From: Sphingomonas sp. 67-36
Lineage (GTDB): Bacteria; Pseudomonadota; Alphaproteobacteria; Sphingomonadales; Sphingomonadaceae
Length of the DNA: 64,000 nucleotides
Assembly: GCA_001897375.1 (NCBI GenBank)
Contig: MKSU01000022.1
Location: 62,001-126,000 of the forward strand
Direction: 5' to 3'
In this document: in pieces, positions 16,885 to 23,984 of the stretch
How the letters are laid out: each line of letters starts with the position of its first letter
Numbering within the stretch: position 1 is the stretch's first letter
Notes under the pieces: generated by a model
Database searches by the model: none
Told to the model about the DNA's origin: nothing
Seen by the model: the letters and a program-made list of their open reading frames with translations, nothing else
Made by a program: the position numbers and the translations under genes

Positions 16885-17385
16885 ATGTTGCGTATCCTGG
16901 CCGCCGCGGCGCTTACGCTGCTCGCCCCCCCCTGCTCGCGCGGCGATGCCGGCGCCGCCGAAGGCGCGGGCACGGCGAAGCGGGTGACGCTGACGATCGC
17001 CGGCCCCAAGGGATCGCACGAATTCAGGGTCGAGGTGGCGGCCACCGCTGACGCGCAGGAGCGCGGGCTGATGTTCCGCACCGATATTCCGAAGGACGGC
17101 GGGATGCTGTTCGCCCCCTATCCGCCCGATGGCGGCCCGCCGAAGCCGGCGATCTTATGGATGAAGAACACGCCCAGCCCGCTCGACATCTTGTTCATCC
17201 GCCCGGATCATACGATCGCGCGGATCGCCGAGAACACGGTGCCTTTCTCCGAAACGCCGATCCCCTCGGGCGAGGCGGTCGCCGCGGTGCTGGAGATCAA
17301 CGGCGGCCGCGCCAACGAACTGGGCATCGACGAAGGCGGCAAGGTGACGTGGGAAAGCGGGCCGGGCGAGAGCAAGGCCGGTTGA
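16885..17385 (+). CDS. DUF192 family exported protein
   Basis: 166 aa from the ATG at 16885, immediately after the cold-shock stop codon. A hydrophobic N-terminus (MLRILAAAALTLLAPP) looks like a signal peptide. The rest is a DUF192 domain with the conserved elements ERGLMFRTDIP, GGMLF, ILWMKNTPSPLDILFI and VLEINGGRANELGI. The biochemical function of DUF192 is not established. The tight linkage with the cold-shock gene and the NDUFA12 gene 31 bp on suggests one transcript. Confidence 0.9.
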   Translation: MLRILAAAALTLLAPPCSRGDAGAAEGAGTAKRVTLTIAGPKGSHEFRVEVAATADAQERGLMFRTDIPKDGGMLFAPYPPDGGPPKPAILWMKNTPSPLDILFIRPDHTIARIAENTVPFSETPIPSGEAVAAVLEINGGRANELGIDEGGKVTWESGPGESKAG

Positions 17386-17416
17386 AGCGCGCGGGCTTCG
17401 AGGGTAAGCGCGGCGC

Positions 17417-17809
17417 ATGGGCATCAATCTGAACCCGTTCACCTGGTGGAACGGCGCGACCATCGGCACCTGGTTCGGCCTGCGCGGCAAGACGCGCGTG
17501 GGCGAGGATTCGCTCGGCAACGTCTATTACGAGGGCGGCGCCGACACCGCCGGCCAGCCGCGCCGCTGGGTGATCTATCAGGGCGCCAACGATGCCAGCC
17601 GCGTGCCGCCGGAATGGTTCAGCTGGCTGCACCATCATGTCGACGAGGCGCCCGATCGCGCGCTGCCCGCGCCGCGCCGCTGGGAAAAGCCCGCCGTGCC
17701 GAACATGACCGGCACGTCGCTCGCCTATCGTCCGGCGGGCGCGCTGGAGAAGGGCGGCAAGCGCGCGCCCGCGACCGGGGATTATGAGGCGTGGAGCCCC
17801 GAGGCGTGA
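17417..17809 (+). CDS. NADH:ubiquinone oxidoreductase subunit NDUFA12 family
   Basis: 130 aa. The sequence MGINLNPFTWWNGATIGTW, then GEDSLGNVYYEGG, RRWVIYQG, PPEWFSWLHH and MTGTSLAYRPAG is diagnostic of the NDUFA12 (B17.2) accessory subunit of complex I. This subunit is found in mitochondria and alphaproteobacteria and helps assemble the peripheral arm. The main nuo operon is not in the window, which is normal for this gene. Its stop overlaps the DUF2155 start (GTGA at 17806), so the two are coupled. Confidence 0.96.
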   Translation: MGINLNPFTWWNGATIGTWFGLRGKTRVGEDSLGNVYYEGGADTAGQPRRWVIYQGANDASRVPPEWFSWLHHHVDEAPDRALPAPRRWEKPAVPNMTGTSLAYRPAGALEKGGKRAPATGDYEAWSPEA

Positions 17810-18474
17810 AGCGCGCGGTGGCGGCGGGCGGCGCGCTCGTCGTCGCGCTGGCCGGCGTGGGCCTGTGGCAAGGGCGGCACTGGCTCGCCGACGCCGCGCC
17901 GACGCCCCGCGCAGCCGCCCCCGCCGCGTCGCAGGCGGTGCCCGCCGCCCGCCCCGCGCCGGACGGCGTCACGGCGGTCGACGGCAGCGACCAGACGGCC
18001 GACGCCGGCACGACGCCGATGGCGGAGCGCGTGGCGGTGATTGGCCTTCTCAACAAGCGCAACGGCGTCAGTCGCGACCTGACGATGAAGCCTGGGCAGG
18101 CGCTGCGCGTCGGCGACACGATCGTCCGGCTGCGCGCGTGCGAGAAGACCGCGCCGTGGGAGCAGGAGCAACTGACTGGCGCCTTCGTCCAGCTCGACGT
18201 GAAGGGCGCGGACAATGTGTGGCGGCGGGCCTTCTCGGGCTGGCTGTTCAAGGAGCGCCCGGCGCTCAACGTGGTGCAGCACCCGGTCTATGACGTCTGG
18301 GCCAAGAGCTGCACGATGTCCTTCCCGGCGAAAGGCGCGGATACCGACGTCATCGCCGCCTCGACCGCGAAGAAGTCGGCGGTGGCGTCGGATGCCGATG
18401 CCAGCGACGGCGCCGACGACGCGCCGGTCGCGGAGACGAGCGGCCCGAGCGCCTCGCCCAGCAACACCATGTAA
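17806..18474 (+). CDS. DUF2155 domain protein, exported or membrane-anchored
   Basis: 222 aa from the GTG at 17806 that overlaps the NDUFA12 stop; another GTG at 17791 is possible. One N-terminal hydrophobic segment (VAAGGALVVALAGVGLW) and an Ala/Pro linker precede a DUF2155 domain with VIGLLNKRNGVSRDLTMKPG, IVRLRACEKTAPWE, AFVQLDV and FSGWLFKERPALN, ending near VWAKSCTMSFP. The last 45 residues are low complexity (Ala, Ser, Asp) and lie wholly within the antisense aat gene. In alphaproteobacteria DUF2155 genes commonly neighbour complex I accessory genes; their function is unknown. Confidence 0.85.
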   Translation: MKRAVAAGGALVVALAGVGLWQGRHWLADAAPTPRAAAPAASQAVPAARPAPDGVTAVDGSDQTADAGTTPMAERVAVIGLLNKRNGVSRDLTMKPGQALRVGDTIVRLRACEKTAPWEQEQLTGAFVQLDVKGADNVWRRAFSGWLFKERPALNVVQHPVYDVWAKSCTMSFPAKGADTDVIAASTAKKSAVASDADASDGADDAPVAETSGPSASPSNTM

Positions 18475-19022
18475 TCGGCCCGGTCGATCTCCACCGCGCC
18501 CAGCGAGGCGAGGTGTTCGGTCATGAACTGGCAGTCGAGCAGGGTGAAGCCGCCCGCCCGCAGCCGCGCGACAAGCGCGGCGAGCGCGATCTTCGAGGCG
18601 TCGGCGGCGCGGCTCACCATGCTTTCGCCGAAGAAGGCGCGGCCGAGCGCGAGGCCGTAGAGCCCGCCGACCAGTTCCTCGCCGTCCCAGCATTCGATCG
18701 AATGGGCGTGGCCGGTTTCGTGGAGGTGCAGGAAGACATGCTCGATCGAGCGGTTGATCCACGTTTCCGGCCGGTCGCTGGCGGCTTCCGCGCACAGGCG
18801 GATGACGGCGGGGAAATCGCGGTCGGCGGTGATGCGGAAACGGTCGGCGAGCAGCTTCTTGCGCAGCGAGCGGGAAAGATGGAAGCCGTCGAGCGGCAGG
18901 ACCGCGCGGCGGCGCGGCTCGACCCAATAGACGCCGGGCGCGTCGCGGCCGTCCGCCATCGGGAACACCCCGACCGAATAGGCCCCGAGCACCATCGCCG
19001 GATCGAGCGGCTCGAACTTCAT
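18288..19022 (-). CDS. aat: Leucyl/phenylalanyl-tRNA-protein transferase
   Basis: 244 aa. It transfers Leu or Phe from aminoacyl-tRNA to proteins with N-terminal Arg or Lys, marking them for ClpAP degradation (N-end rule). Recognised by LGAYSVGVFPMADG, VYWVEPRRRAVLP, WINRSIEHVFLHLHETGHAHSIECW, LVGGLYGLALGRAFFGESM and LLDCQFMTEHLASLGA. The last 62 codons run antisense through the 3' end of the DUF2155 gene. The extreme C-terminus KDIVQLLAQTS looks like the conserved alphaproteobacterial ending, so the overlap seems genuine. The start overlaps the ParA stop (ATGA). Confidence 0.95.
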   Translation of the reverse strand: MKFEPLDPAMVLGAYSVGVFPMADGRDAPGVYWVEPRRRAVLPLDGFHLSRSLRKKLLADRFRITADRDFPAVIRLCAEAASDRPETWINRSIEHVFLHLHETGHAHSIECWDGEELVGGLYGLALGRAFFGESMVSRAADASKIALAALVARLRAGGFTLLDCQFMTEHLASLGAVEIDRADYMVLLGEALGPLVSATGASSAPSLASASDATADFFAVEAAMTSVSAPFAGKDIVQLLAQTS

Positions 19023-19729
19023 GAAGCGAGTCGTCGCTCGATCCTTTGCCAGATATCGAGGAAAGCGGCCGCCGCCGCCGATCGTGGCGCCACCTCGCCA
19101 ACGGCCCGGTGCGCGGCGGCGGACGCTTCCACCACACTCGCCATCGGGACCACCGGCCAGTCGGGGTGGGCGGCGACAGCGTCCATATGCATCCGCCGGC
19201 GGCGATCGACCATCGCGTGAACGGGGAGCGTCGGCGTGCGCCCGCCGAGATGCCGTTCGATCTCCTCATAGGCGCGTTGCGCCAGCGGGGAGGGGACGAC
19301 GGGGACGACGATCAGGTCGGCGGCGCGCGCGACCTGCTCCGCCGTCTCGGTGAGGCCGGGCGGGCAATCGAGGATCACGCGGTCATAGTCGCCGAGCCCG
19401 GCGATCAGCTTGCTCAGCCGTTTCTTCTTGTCCATCTCGCGCAGCAGGTGATCGAGATCGCGCAGCGATGCGTCGGCGGGGAGCAGGTCGAGCCGCTCGA
19501 CATCGGTGGGTCGGATCAGCTTGCGCGCGTCCACCTCGCGCGAGAAGGCGGCCTGCGCGCGGTCGTGCTTCGCCTCGCGCCCCAGCATCCAGCTTGCCGC
19601 CGCCTGCGGATCGAGATCCCACAACAGGGTGCGGCGCGCCGATTTCGTCGCCGCGCACCATGCGAGGTTGATCGCCAGCGTCGTTTTCCCGACGCCGCCC
19701 TTCAGGCTGTAAACCGCGATCGTCGCCAT
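19019..19729 (-). CDS. ParA-family ATPase, orphan
   Basis: 236 aa from the ATG at 19729 (MATIAVYSLKGGVGKTT); 12 further in-frame codons upstream look non-coding. Deviant Walker A motif KGGVGKTT near residues 10-17, Walker A' WDLDPQAAAS and Walker B VILDCPPGL are all present. This matches ParA/MinD-type ATPases, which position DNA or protein cargo by ATP-driven dimerisation. No parB or parS-like cluster is adjacent, so the cargo is unknown. The gene is translationally coupled to aat, a pairing for which I know no functional reason. Confidence 0.88.
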   Translation of the reverse strand: MATIAVYSLKGGVGKTTLAINLAWCAATKSARRTLLWDLDPQAAASWMLGREAKHDRAQAAFSREVDARKLIRPTDVERLDLLPADASLRDLDHLLREMDKKKRLSKLIAGLGDYDRVILDCPPGLTETAEQVARAADLIVVPVVPSPLAQRAYEEIERHLGGRTPTLPVHAMVDRRRRMHMDAVAAHPDWPVVPMASVVEASAAAHRAVGEVAPRSAAAAAFLDIWQRIERRLAS

Positions 19730-19776
19730 GTTCGCGAAGGTGCCGTGCCGCGTGGCGGGAGGCAAGCGCCACCGAT

Positions 19777-19810
19777 TAAAAAGGCCGGCGCAACGGGTGC
19801 GCCGGCCTCG
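19777..19810 (-). terminator. Rho-independent terminator of the lipoprotein gene
   Basis: On the minus strand AGGCCGGCGCA and TGCGCCGGCCT form an 11-bp perfect stem followed by TTTTTAA. It begins about 20 bp after the lipoprotein stop codon and lies just before the ParA gene. Confidence 0.85.
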
Positions 19811-19832
19811 AAAGCTGGATGATTGCGGAAAA

Positions 19833-20219
19833 TCAGGCCTTGCAGGCCTGCTCGCCCTTGCCCGGCTGCGTCAGGGTGATGTGGCCGGTGTCCCCGGTCA
19901 GCTTCCAGCCGCCGTCGGCGACCAGCGGATCGCCCGCCTTGTCGGCCTTCAGCGTGGTCGGCGAGCCGTCCTTCTTGGTCTTGACGATCGCCTGCTTGTC
20001 GCCCTGGAAGAAGGTGACATAGACGAGGCTGTTGTCCTTGCAGCGGAAGGTCTTGTCCGCCTTGATCGCGGGCGGCAGCTCCACCGCGCCCTTGTTGGCC
20101 AGTTCGGCGGCCATGGGATCGGGGTTGGTGTCGACGACTTCCGGCTTGCTCGGCTGCGAATTGCAGGCGGAAAGCGCGATCAGCGCGGCGGCGGCAGGGA
20201 GGAGAAGGTGGCTTTTCAT
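19833..20219 (-). CDS. Small lipoprotein of unknown function
   Basis: 128 aa from the ATG at 20219. The N-terminus MKSHLLLPAAAALIALSAC has a lipobox (LSAC), predicting lipid attachment at Cys19. The mature part is a small domain with two further cysteines (FRCKDNSLVYVTF and KGEQACKA), which may form a disulfide, and alternating hydrophobic residues suggesting a beta structure (VYVTFFQGDKQAIVKTKK). It resembles small periplasmic MliC-like folds in outline, but I do not claim the family. A strong terminator follows. Confidence 0.8.
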   Translation of the reverse strand: MKSHLLLPAAAALIALSACNSQPSKPEVVDTNPDPMAAELANKGAVELPPAIKADKTFRCKDNSLVYVTFFQGDKQAIVKTKKDGSPTTLKADKAGDPLVADGGWKLTGDTGHITLTQPGKGEQACKA

Positions 20220-20308
20220 AGCAGAGCGACGCCATACCCCCGGTGTCGTCTCCGTCAAGGGCGCGATGAAATTTTGTATCCTGCGCCGCTTATTTTCGAG
20301 CGCGGGAA

Positions 20309-20809
20309 TCAGCCGGTAAAGGCGGCGAGCGCGTCCCACGCCGGCTGCTTCGCCGCGACGCCGACCGTGTGGAGCGGGCTGGAAGAAGGAAGCGCGACCA
20401 GCGCCACCGCTTTCGTCGCCAGCAGCGGGCGGCCGAGTCGCAGCGCCGTGCCGCCGTTGAACGCCACCGCGCGCAGGCTCGCGAGCGAGTCGACCAGCGC
20501 CGCCAGGTCGTTGGCGGCATGGTCGCGGATCGCCGCGTCGCTGCTGCCCGGTCGCCGCGCCGAGGCGACGACGTCCCACAGCCCGATCCGCGCCTCCAGC
20601 AGCGCGGCGAGGCGCGCCTCATAGGGGAGCGCGGCGAGATCGCGTCCGATGACATGGCCGACGAGGCGCCAGAACTGGTTCTGTGGATGCGCGTAATAGC
20701 GTTGCTCGGCGAGACTGCGCTCGCCCGGCAGGCTGCCGAGGATCAGGACGCGCGTGCGATCGTCGACGACCGGCGGGAAGGAGGATTTGCGCGCCACATC
20801 ACTGACCAT
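20309..20809 (-). CDS. DNA-deoxyinosine glycosylase (uracil-DNA glycosylase superfamily)
   Basis: 166 aa from the ATG at 20809 (MVSDVARKSSFPPVVDDRTR); the much longer open frame upstream overlaps the cysteine synthase and is not coding. Motif LILGSLPGERSLAEQRYYAHPQNQFW near residues 24-49, AFNGGTALRLG, and LPSSSPLHT near the C-terminus follow the uracil-DNA glycosylase superfamily pattern. The subgroup that removes hypoxanthine (deoxyinosine) from DNA has this size and the YYAHPQNQFW element. The gene is divergent from the cysteine synthase, about 76 bp between starts. Confidence 0.85.
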   Translation of the reverse strand: MVSDVARKSSFPPVVDDRTRVLILGSLPGERSLAEQRYYAHPQNQFWRLVGHVIGRDLAALPYEARLAALLEARIGLWDVVASARRPGSSDAAIRDHAANDLAALVDSLASLRAVAFNGGTALRLGRPLLATKAVALVALPSSSPLHTVGVAAKQPAWDALAAFTG

Positions 20810-20885
20810 GCGATCAATCACGCTATCCGCCGCTAAAGCGCAAGCGTGGTTGCCGCGAACAGCGCGGCGGCGCACATATGCGTTC

Positions 20886-21869
20886 ATGCACACCGCCTCC
20901 GACACACTCTCGCTCATCGGCAACACTCCGCTCGTCCGGCTGAAGGGGCCGAGCGAGGCGACGGGGTGCGATATCTTCGGCAAATGCGAATTCGCCAATC
21001 CCGGCGCCAGCGTGAAGGATCGCGCGGCGCTGTTCATCGTCGAGGACGCCGAGGCGCGCGGACAGCTCCAGCCTGGCGGCACGATCGTGGAGGGCACGGC
21101 GGGCAATACTGGGATCGGCCTCGCGCTGGTCGCCAATGCCAAGGGCTACCGCACGATCATCGTGATGCCGGACACCCAGTCCAAGGAGAAGATGGACACG
21201 CTGCGCGCACTTGGCGCGGAGCTGGTGACGGTGCCGGCGGCGCCTTATTCCAGCCCATGTCATTTCGTGCACACCTCGCGACGCATCGCCGAGGAGACGC
21301 CGGGGGCGATCTGGGCCAACCAGTTCGACAATATCGCCAACCGCCGCGCGCATATCGTCGGCACCGCCGAGGAGATCTGGGCGCAGATGGACGGGCGGGT
21401 CGATGGCTTCACCTGCGCGGTGGGCACCGGCGGCACGCTCGCCGGGGTCGGCATGGGGCTGAAGGCGAAGGACGATCGCGTGACGATCGCGCTCAGTGAC
21501 CCGCACGGCGCCGCGCTCTACGAATATTATGCGCACGGCGAGTTGAAGGCGGAGGGCAATTCGGTCGCCGAGGGGATCGGGCAGGGGCGGATCACCGCCA
21601 ACCTCGAGGGCGCGCCAATCGACACGCAATATCGCATCCCCGATCAGGAAGGGCTGGACTGGGTCGAGCGGCTGCTGCGTGAGGAGGGGCTGTGCCTGGG
21701 CCTGTCGTCCGGCATCAACGTCGCCGGCGCGGTGCGGCTGGCGCGCGATCTGGGGCCGGGCAAGCGCATCGCGACGATCCTGTGCGATACTGGTTTCCGC
21801 TATCTTTCCACGCTCTACAATTCCGAATGGTTGTCCGCCAAGGGGCTGGAACGGCGGTTGCCACTGTAA
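20886..21869 (+). CDS. Cysteine synthase A (O-acetylserine sulfhydrylase), PLP-dependent
   Basis: 327 aa from the ATG at 20886 (MHTASDTLSLIGNTPLVRL). It makes cysteine from O-acetylserine and sulfide. The PLP lysine is in NPGASVKDRAAL, the substrate loop is EGTAGNTGIGLA, the phosphate loop is GTGGTLAG, and GLSSGINVAGA is near the C-terminus. Wording such as KCEFANPGASVKDR and TAGNTG differs from enteric CysK and fits the alphaproteobacterial or fungal-like branch, which also includes cystathionine beta-synthase relatives. Divergent from the glycosylase gene; followed 43 bp later by a small membrane protein gene. Confidence 0.92.
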   Translation: MHTASDTLSLIGNTPLVRLKGPSEATGCDIFGKCEFANPGASVKDRAALFIVEDAEARGQLQPGGTIVEGTAGNTGIGLALVANAKGYRTIIVMPDTQSKEKMDTLRALGAELVTVPAAPYSSPCHFVHTSRRIAEETPGAIWANQFDNIANRRAHIVGTAEEIWAQMDGRVDGFTCAVGTGGTLAGVGMGLKAKDDRVTIALSDPHGAALYEYYAHGELKAEGNSVAEGIGQGRITANLEGAPIDTQYRIPDQEGLDWVERLLREEGLCLGLSSGINVAGAVRLARDLGPGKRIATILCDTGFRYLSTLYNSEWLSAKGLERRLPL

Positions 21870-21912
21870 AAATTCGACATCCGCGCGATATGACGTTAGT
21901 CTCGCGCGACGG

Positions 21913-22200
21913 ATGAGTACCGAAACACCCACATCGAGCCAGACGGTGCAGCGTGTGCGGGTGGGCCTGATCGGCCTGGCCGCCGTGGTGCTGCTCATCG
22001 GCCTTGCCAGCGCGATCTTCAGCGCCGCCAGCCGGGAAAAGCCGGTTGCGGCGGTCGATGCGCCCAAGGCGGAGGCCGTCGCTAACATGACGCTCGCCAA
22101 CAGCGAACTGCCCGCCGCCGCGCCGAACGAGCCGCTGGCCGAGCTTGGCGTCGCCCCCGCCACCGCCAACGGCGCCGCCCCGGCCGCGCCGCGCCAGTGA
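21913..22200 (+). CDS. Small single-span membrane protein, unknown
   Basis: 95 aa from the ATG at 21913. A polar N-terminus (MSTETPTSSQTVQRVRV) is followed by one membrane segment (GLIGLAAVVLLIGLASAIF) and an Ala/Pro/Glu-rich tail of about 50 residues predicted to lie outside the cytoplasm. No family recognised. It lies between cysteine synthase and the dcw promoter region and may share a transcript with the former. Confidence 0.7.
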   Translation: MSTETPTSSQTVQRVRVGLIGLAAVVLLIGLASAIFSAASREKPVAAVDAPKAEAVANMTLANSELPAAAPNEPLAELGVAPATANGAAPAAPRQ

Positions 22201-22220
22201 ATCCAGCCATGACGTTCGTG

Positions 22221-22333
22221 GAATCGCCGGGGAAATCCGGGGGGCGGTCGGGGATTCCCCGGCTCACCCCGGATTCGGCCCGCCGTTTCCTGCGAACGGA
22301 AACGGAACGCGTGCGTTTCGCCGTGGCGGAATC
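22221..22333. promoter_or_regulatory. Cluster of four GANTC sites upstream of mraZ
   Basis: GANTC occurs at 22221-22225, 22253-22257, 22272-22276 and 22329-22333. In alphaproteobacteria GANTC is methylated by CcrM, and methylation state directs GcrA-dependent transcription of cell-cycle genes. The region also has GGGGA/GGGGG units at 22229, 22239 and 22250. It lies in the 325-bp gap before mraZ, which otherwise holds the phased array at 22361-22400 and no gene. Confidence 0.55.
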
Positions 22334-22360
22334 GGGAGGAAAGCCGTCCGGCTGACCGCC

Positions 22361-22400
22361 TTTTCCCCGATTTTCCCCACATTTCCCTTCCCATCCCCGA
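22361..22400. promoter_or_regulatory. Four 10-bp-phased TTCCC/GGGAA repeats (candidate MraZ box)
   Basis: The segment reads as four successive 10-base units: TTTTCCCCGA, TTTTCCCCAC, ATTTCCCTTC and CCATCCCCGA. On the minus strand this gives GGGGA-like cores every 10 bases. Characterised MraZ operators are TGGGN repeats separated by 5 bases, the same 10-base period. It ends about 125 bp before the mraZ start, so autoregulation of the dcw operon is likely. Confidence 0.6.
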
Positions 22401-22525
22401 GAGGCCCTGATATCTATCGGGCTACAGAGGGGCGGACTCGCTGTATCTTGTCTTCGCGCTAGCCGGGCGGCCGAACGGGCTGATTTCCGGGCCGGAGAAG
22501 CGCGTCCGCCGCGGGCGAGGTGGGC

Positions 22526-23026
22526 GTGTCGGAAAGGATCGACTATCAGGGAAAGGGTATCGCGCTCGTCGACGACAAGTCGCGCGTGGCGATCCCGAAC
22601 ACCCTGCGCGCCATGCTCGCGAAGAATTCCCCGCGCGAGGACGGGAAGGATGGCGGCACCGTCATCATCGCGCCGCACCCCGAGCACCGCTGCCTGATCG
22701 CCTACGATCCGCGCTTCGTGCCTTTCTGGAAGGCGCGGCTGGAGCAACTCGACGCCGCCCAGTTCGAGAAGTCCGGCCGGACCGACTACAACATCCTCGA
22801 TCGCGCAGGCGGTGCGGAGCCGCTGCCATTCGACGGCAGCGGGCGTTTCATCATGCCCGCGTTCGAGCGCAAATACGCGCGGATCGACACGCTCGCCGTC
22901 TTCTACGGGTCATTCCACTGGATCACGATCTGGAGCCCGAAGATCCTGATCGAGACGCCGGGGATCGACCCGTTCCTCAAGGAATATGTCGAGTTCGCCT
23001 GCGAGGAGAAGGGGTATGCGCTGTGA
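22526..23026 (+). CDS. mraZ: Transcriptional regulator MraZ
   Basis: 166 aa from the GTG at 22526 ([12 protein letters not shown]), which has a GAGG five bases upstream; a GTG at 22520 is also possible. MraZ is an AbrB-fold DNA-binding protein that forms ring oligomers and regulates the dcw operon. Two SpoVT/AbrB-like repeats are visible: [19 protein letters not shown] near residue 12 and the related [18 protein letters not shown] near residue 105. It is the first gene of the cluster and overlaps rsmH by four bases (GTGA). Confidence 0.95.
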   Translation: MSERIDYQGKGIALVDDKSRVAIPNTLRAMLAKNSPREDGKDGGTVIIAPHPEHRCLIAYDPRFVPFWKARLEQLDAAQFEKSGRTDYNILDRAGGAEPLPFDGSGRFIMPAFERKYARIDTLAVFYGSFHWITIWSPKILIETPGIDPFLKEYVEFACEEKGYAL

Positions 23027-23982
23027 CCGCGCAGGCTGATCCCCATATCCCGGTGCTGCTCGACGAAGTGCTCGCCGCGCTTACCCCCAGGCGCGGCGAG
23101 ACCGTGGTCGACGGCACGTTCGGCGCCGGCGGCTATACGCGCGCGCTGCTGGCGACGGGCGCGCGCGTCATCGCCTTCGACCGCGATCCCGATGCGATCG
23201 CCGCCGGACGGGCGCTGGAGGCGTCGAACCCGGACCTCATCCTCGTGCCGGCCGAATTTTCCGCCATGGCCGGCGAGCTTGAGGCGCGCCGCGAGGCGCC
23301 GGTCGACGGGGTGGTGCTGGACATCGGCGTGTCGTCGATGCAGCTCGACCAGCCGGCGCGCGGCTTCTCCTTCCAGGGGGACGGGCCGCTCGACATGCGC
23401 ATGTCGCAGGCGGGGCCGTCGGCCGCCGATTTCCTCAACACCGCCGACGAGGCGCTGATCGCCGACGTGCTGTGGCGCTACGGCGAGGAGCCGCGCTCGC
23501 GCCGCGTGGCCAAGGCGATCGTCGCGGCGCGGCCGCTCACCACCACCGGGCAGCTCGCGCAGGTCGTGCGCCGCGCGCTGGGGCATCGGCCGCACGACAA
23601 GAAGGACCCGGCGACGCGCGCCTTCCAGGCGATCCGCATCCATGTGAACCGCGAGCTGGAGGAGCTGGCGCAGGGCCTGGCCGCCGCCGAACGCGTGCTG
23701 GCGCCGGGCGGCCGGCTCGCGGTCGTCACCTTTCACAGCCTGGAGGACCGGCTGGTGAAACGGTTCCTGCGCGAGCGCAGCGGGGCGATGCCGGCCGGGT
23801 CGCGGCATCGTCCCGAAGCGCGCGAGGCGCGGGCGCCGAGTTTCGAGCCGGCGGCGAAGGCGGTGCGCCCGAGCGCGGCTGAAGTGGCGCGCAACCCCAG
23901 GGCGCGCTCGGCGACGCTGCGCGTGGCGCGGCGCACCGGGGCGGCGGCCTGGGCGGGCAGCGTCGAGTTAGTGGAGGCGTAA
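23023..23982 (+). CDS. rsmH: 16S rRNA m4C1402 methyltransferase RsmH
   Basis: 319 aa. SAM-dependent N4-methylation of C1402 in 16S rRNA, tuning the decoding centre. Typical motifs: [29 protein letters not shown] (SAM motif I), [51 protein letters not shown] and [16 protein letters not shown]. Its place after mraZ and before ftsL is the standard dcw order. Starts with GTG inside the mraZ stop and ends 2 bp before ftsL. Confidence 0.98.
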   Translation: MTAQADPHIPVLLDEVLAALTPRRGETVVDGTFGAGGYTRALLATGARVIAFDRDPDAIAAGRALEASNPDLILVPAEFSAMAGELEARREAPVDGVVLDIGVSSMQLDQPARGFSFQGDGPLDMRMSQAGPSAADFLNTADEALIADVLWRYGEEPRSRRVAKAIVAARPLTTTGQLAQVVRRALGHRPHDKKDPATRAFQAIRIHVNRELEELAQGLAAAERVLAPGGRLAVVTFHSLEDRLVKRFLRERSGAMPAGSRHRPEAREARAPSFEPAAKAVRPSAAEVARNPRARSATLRVARRTGAAAWAGSVELVEA

Positions 23983-23984
23983 CG

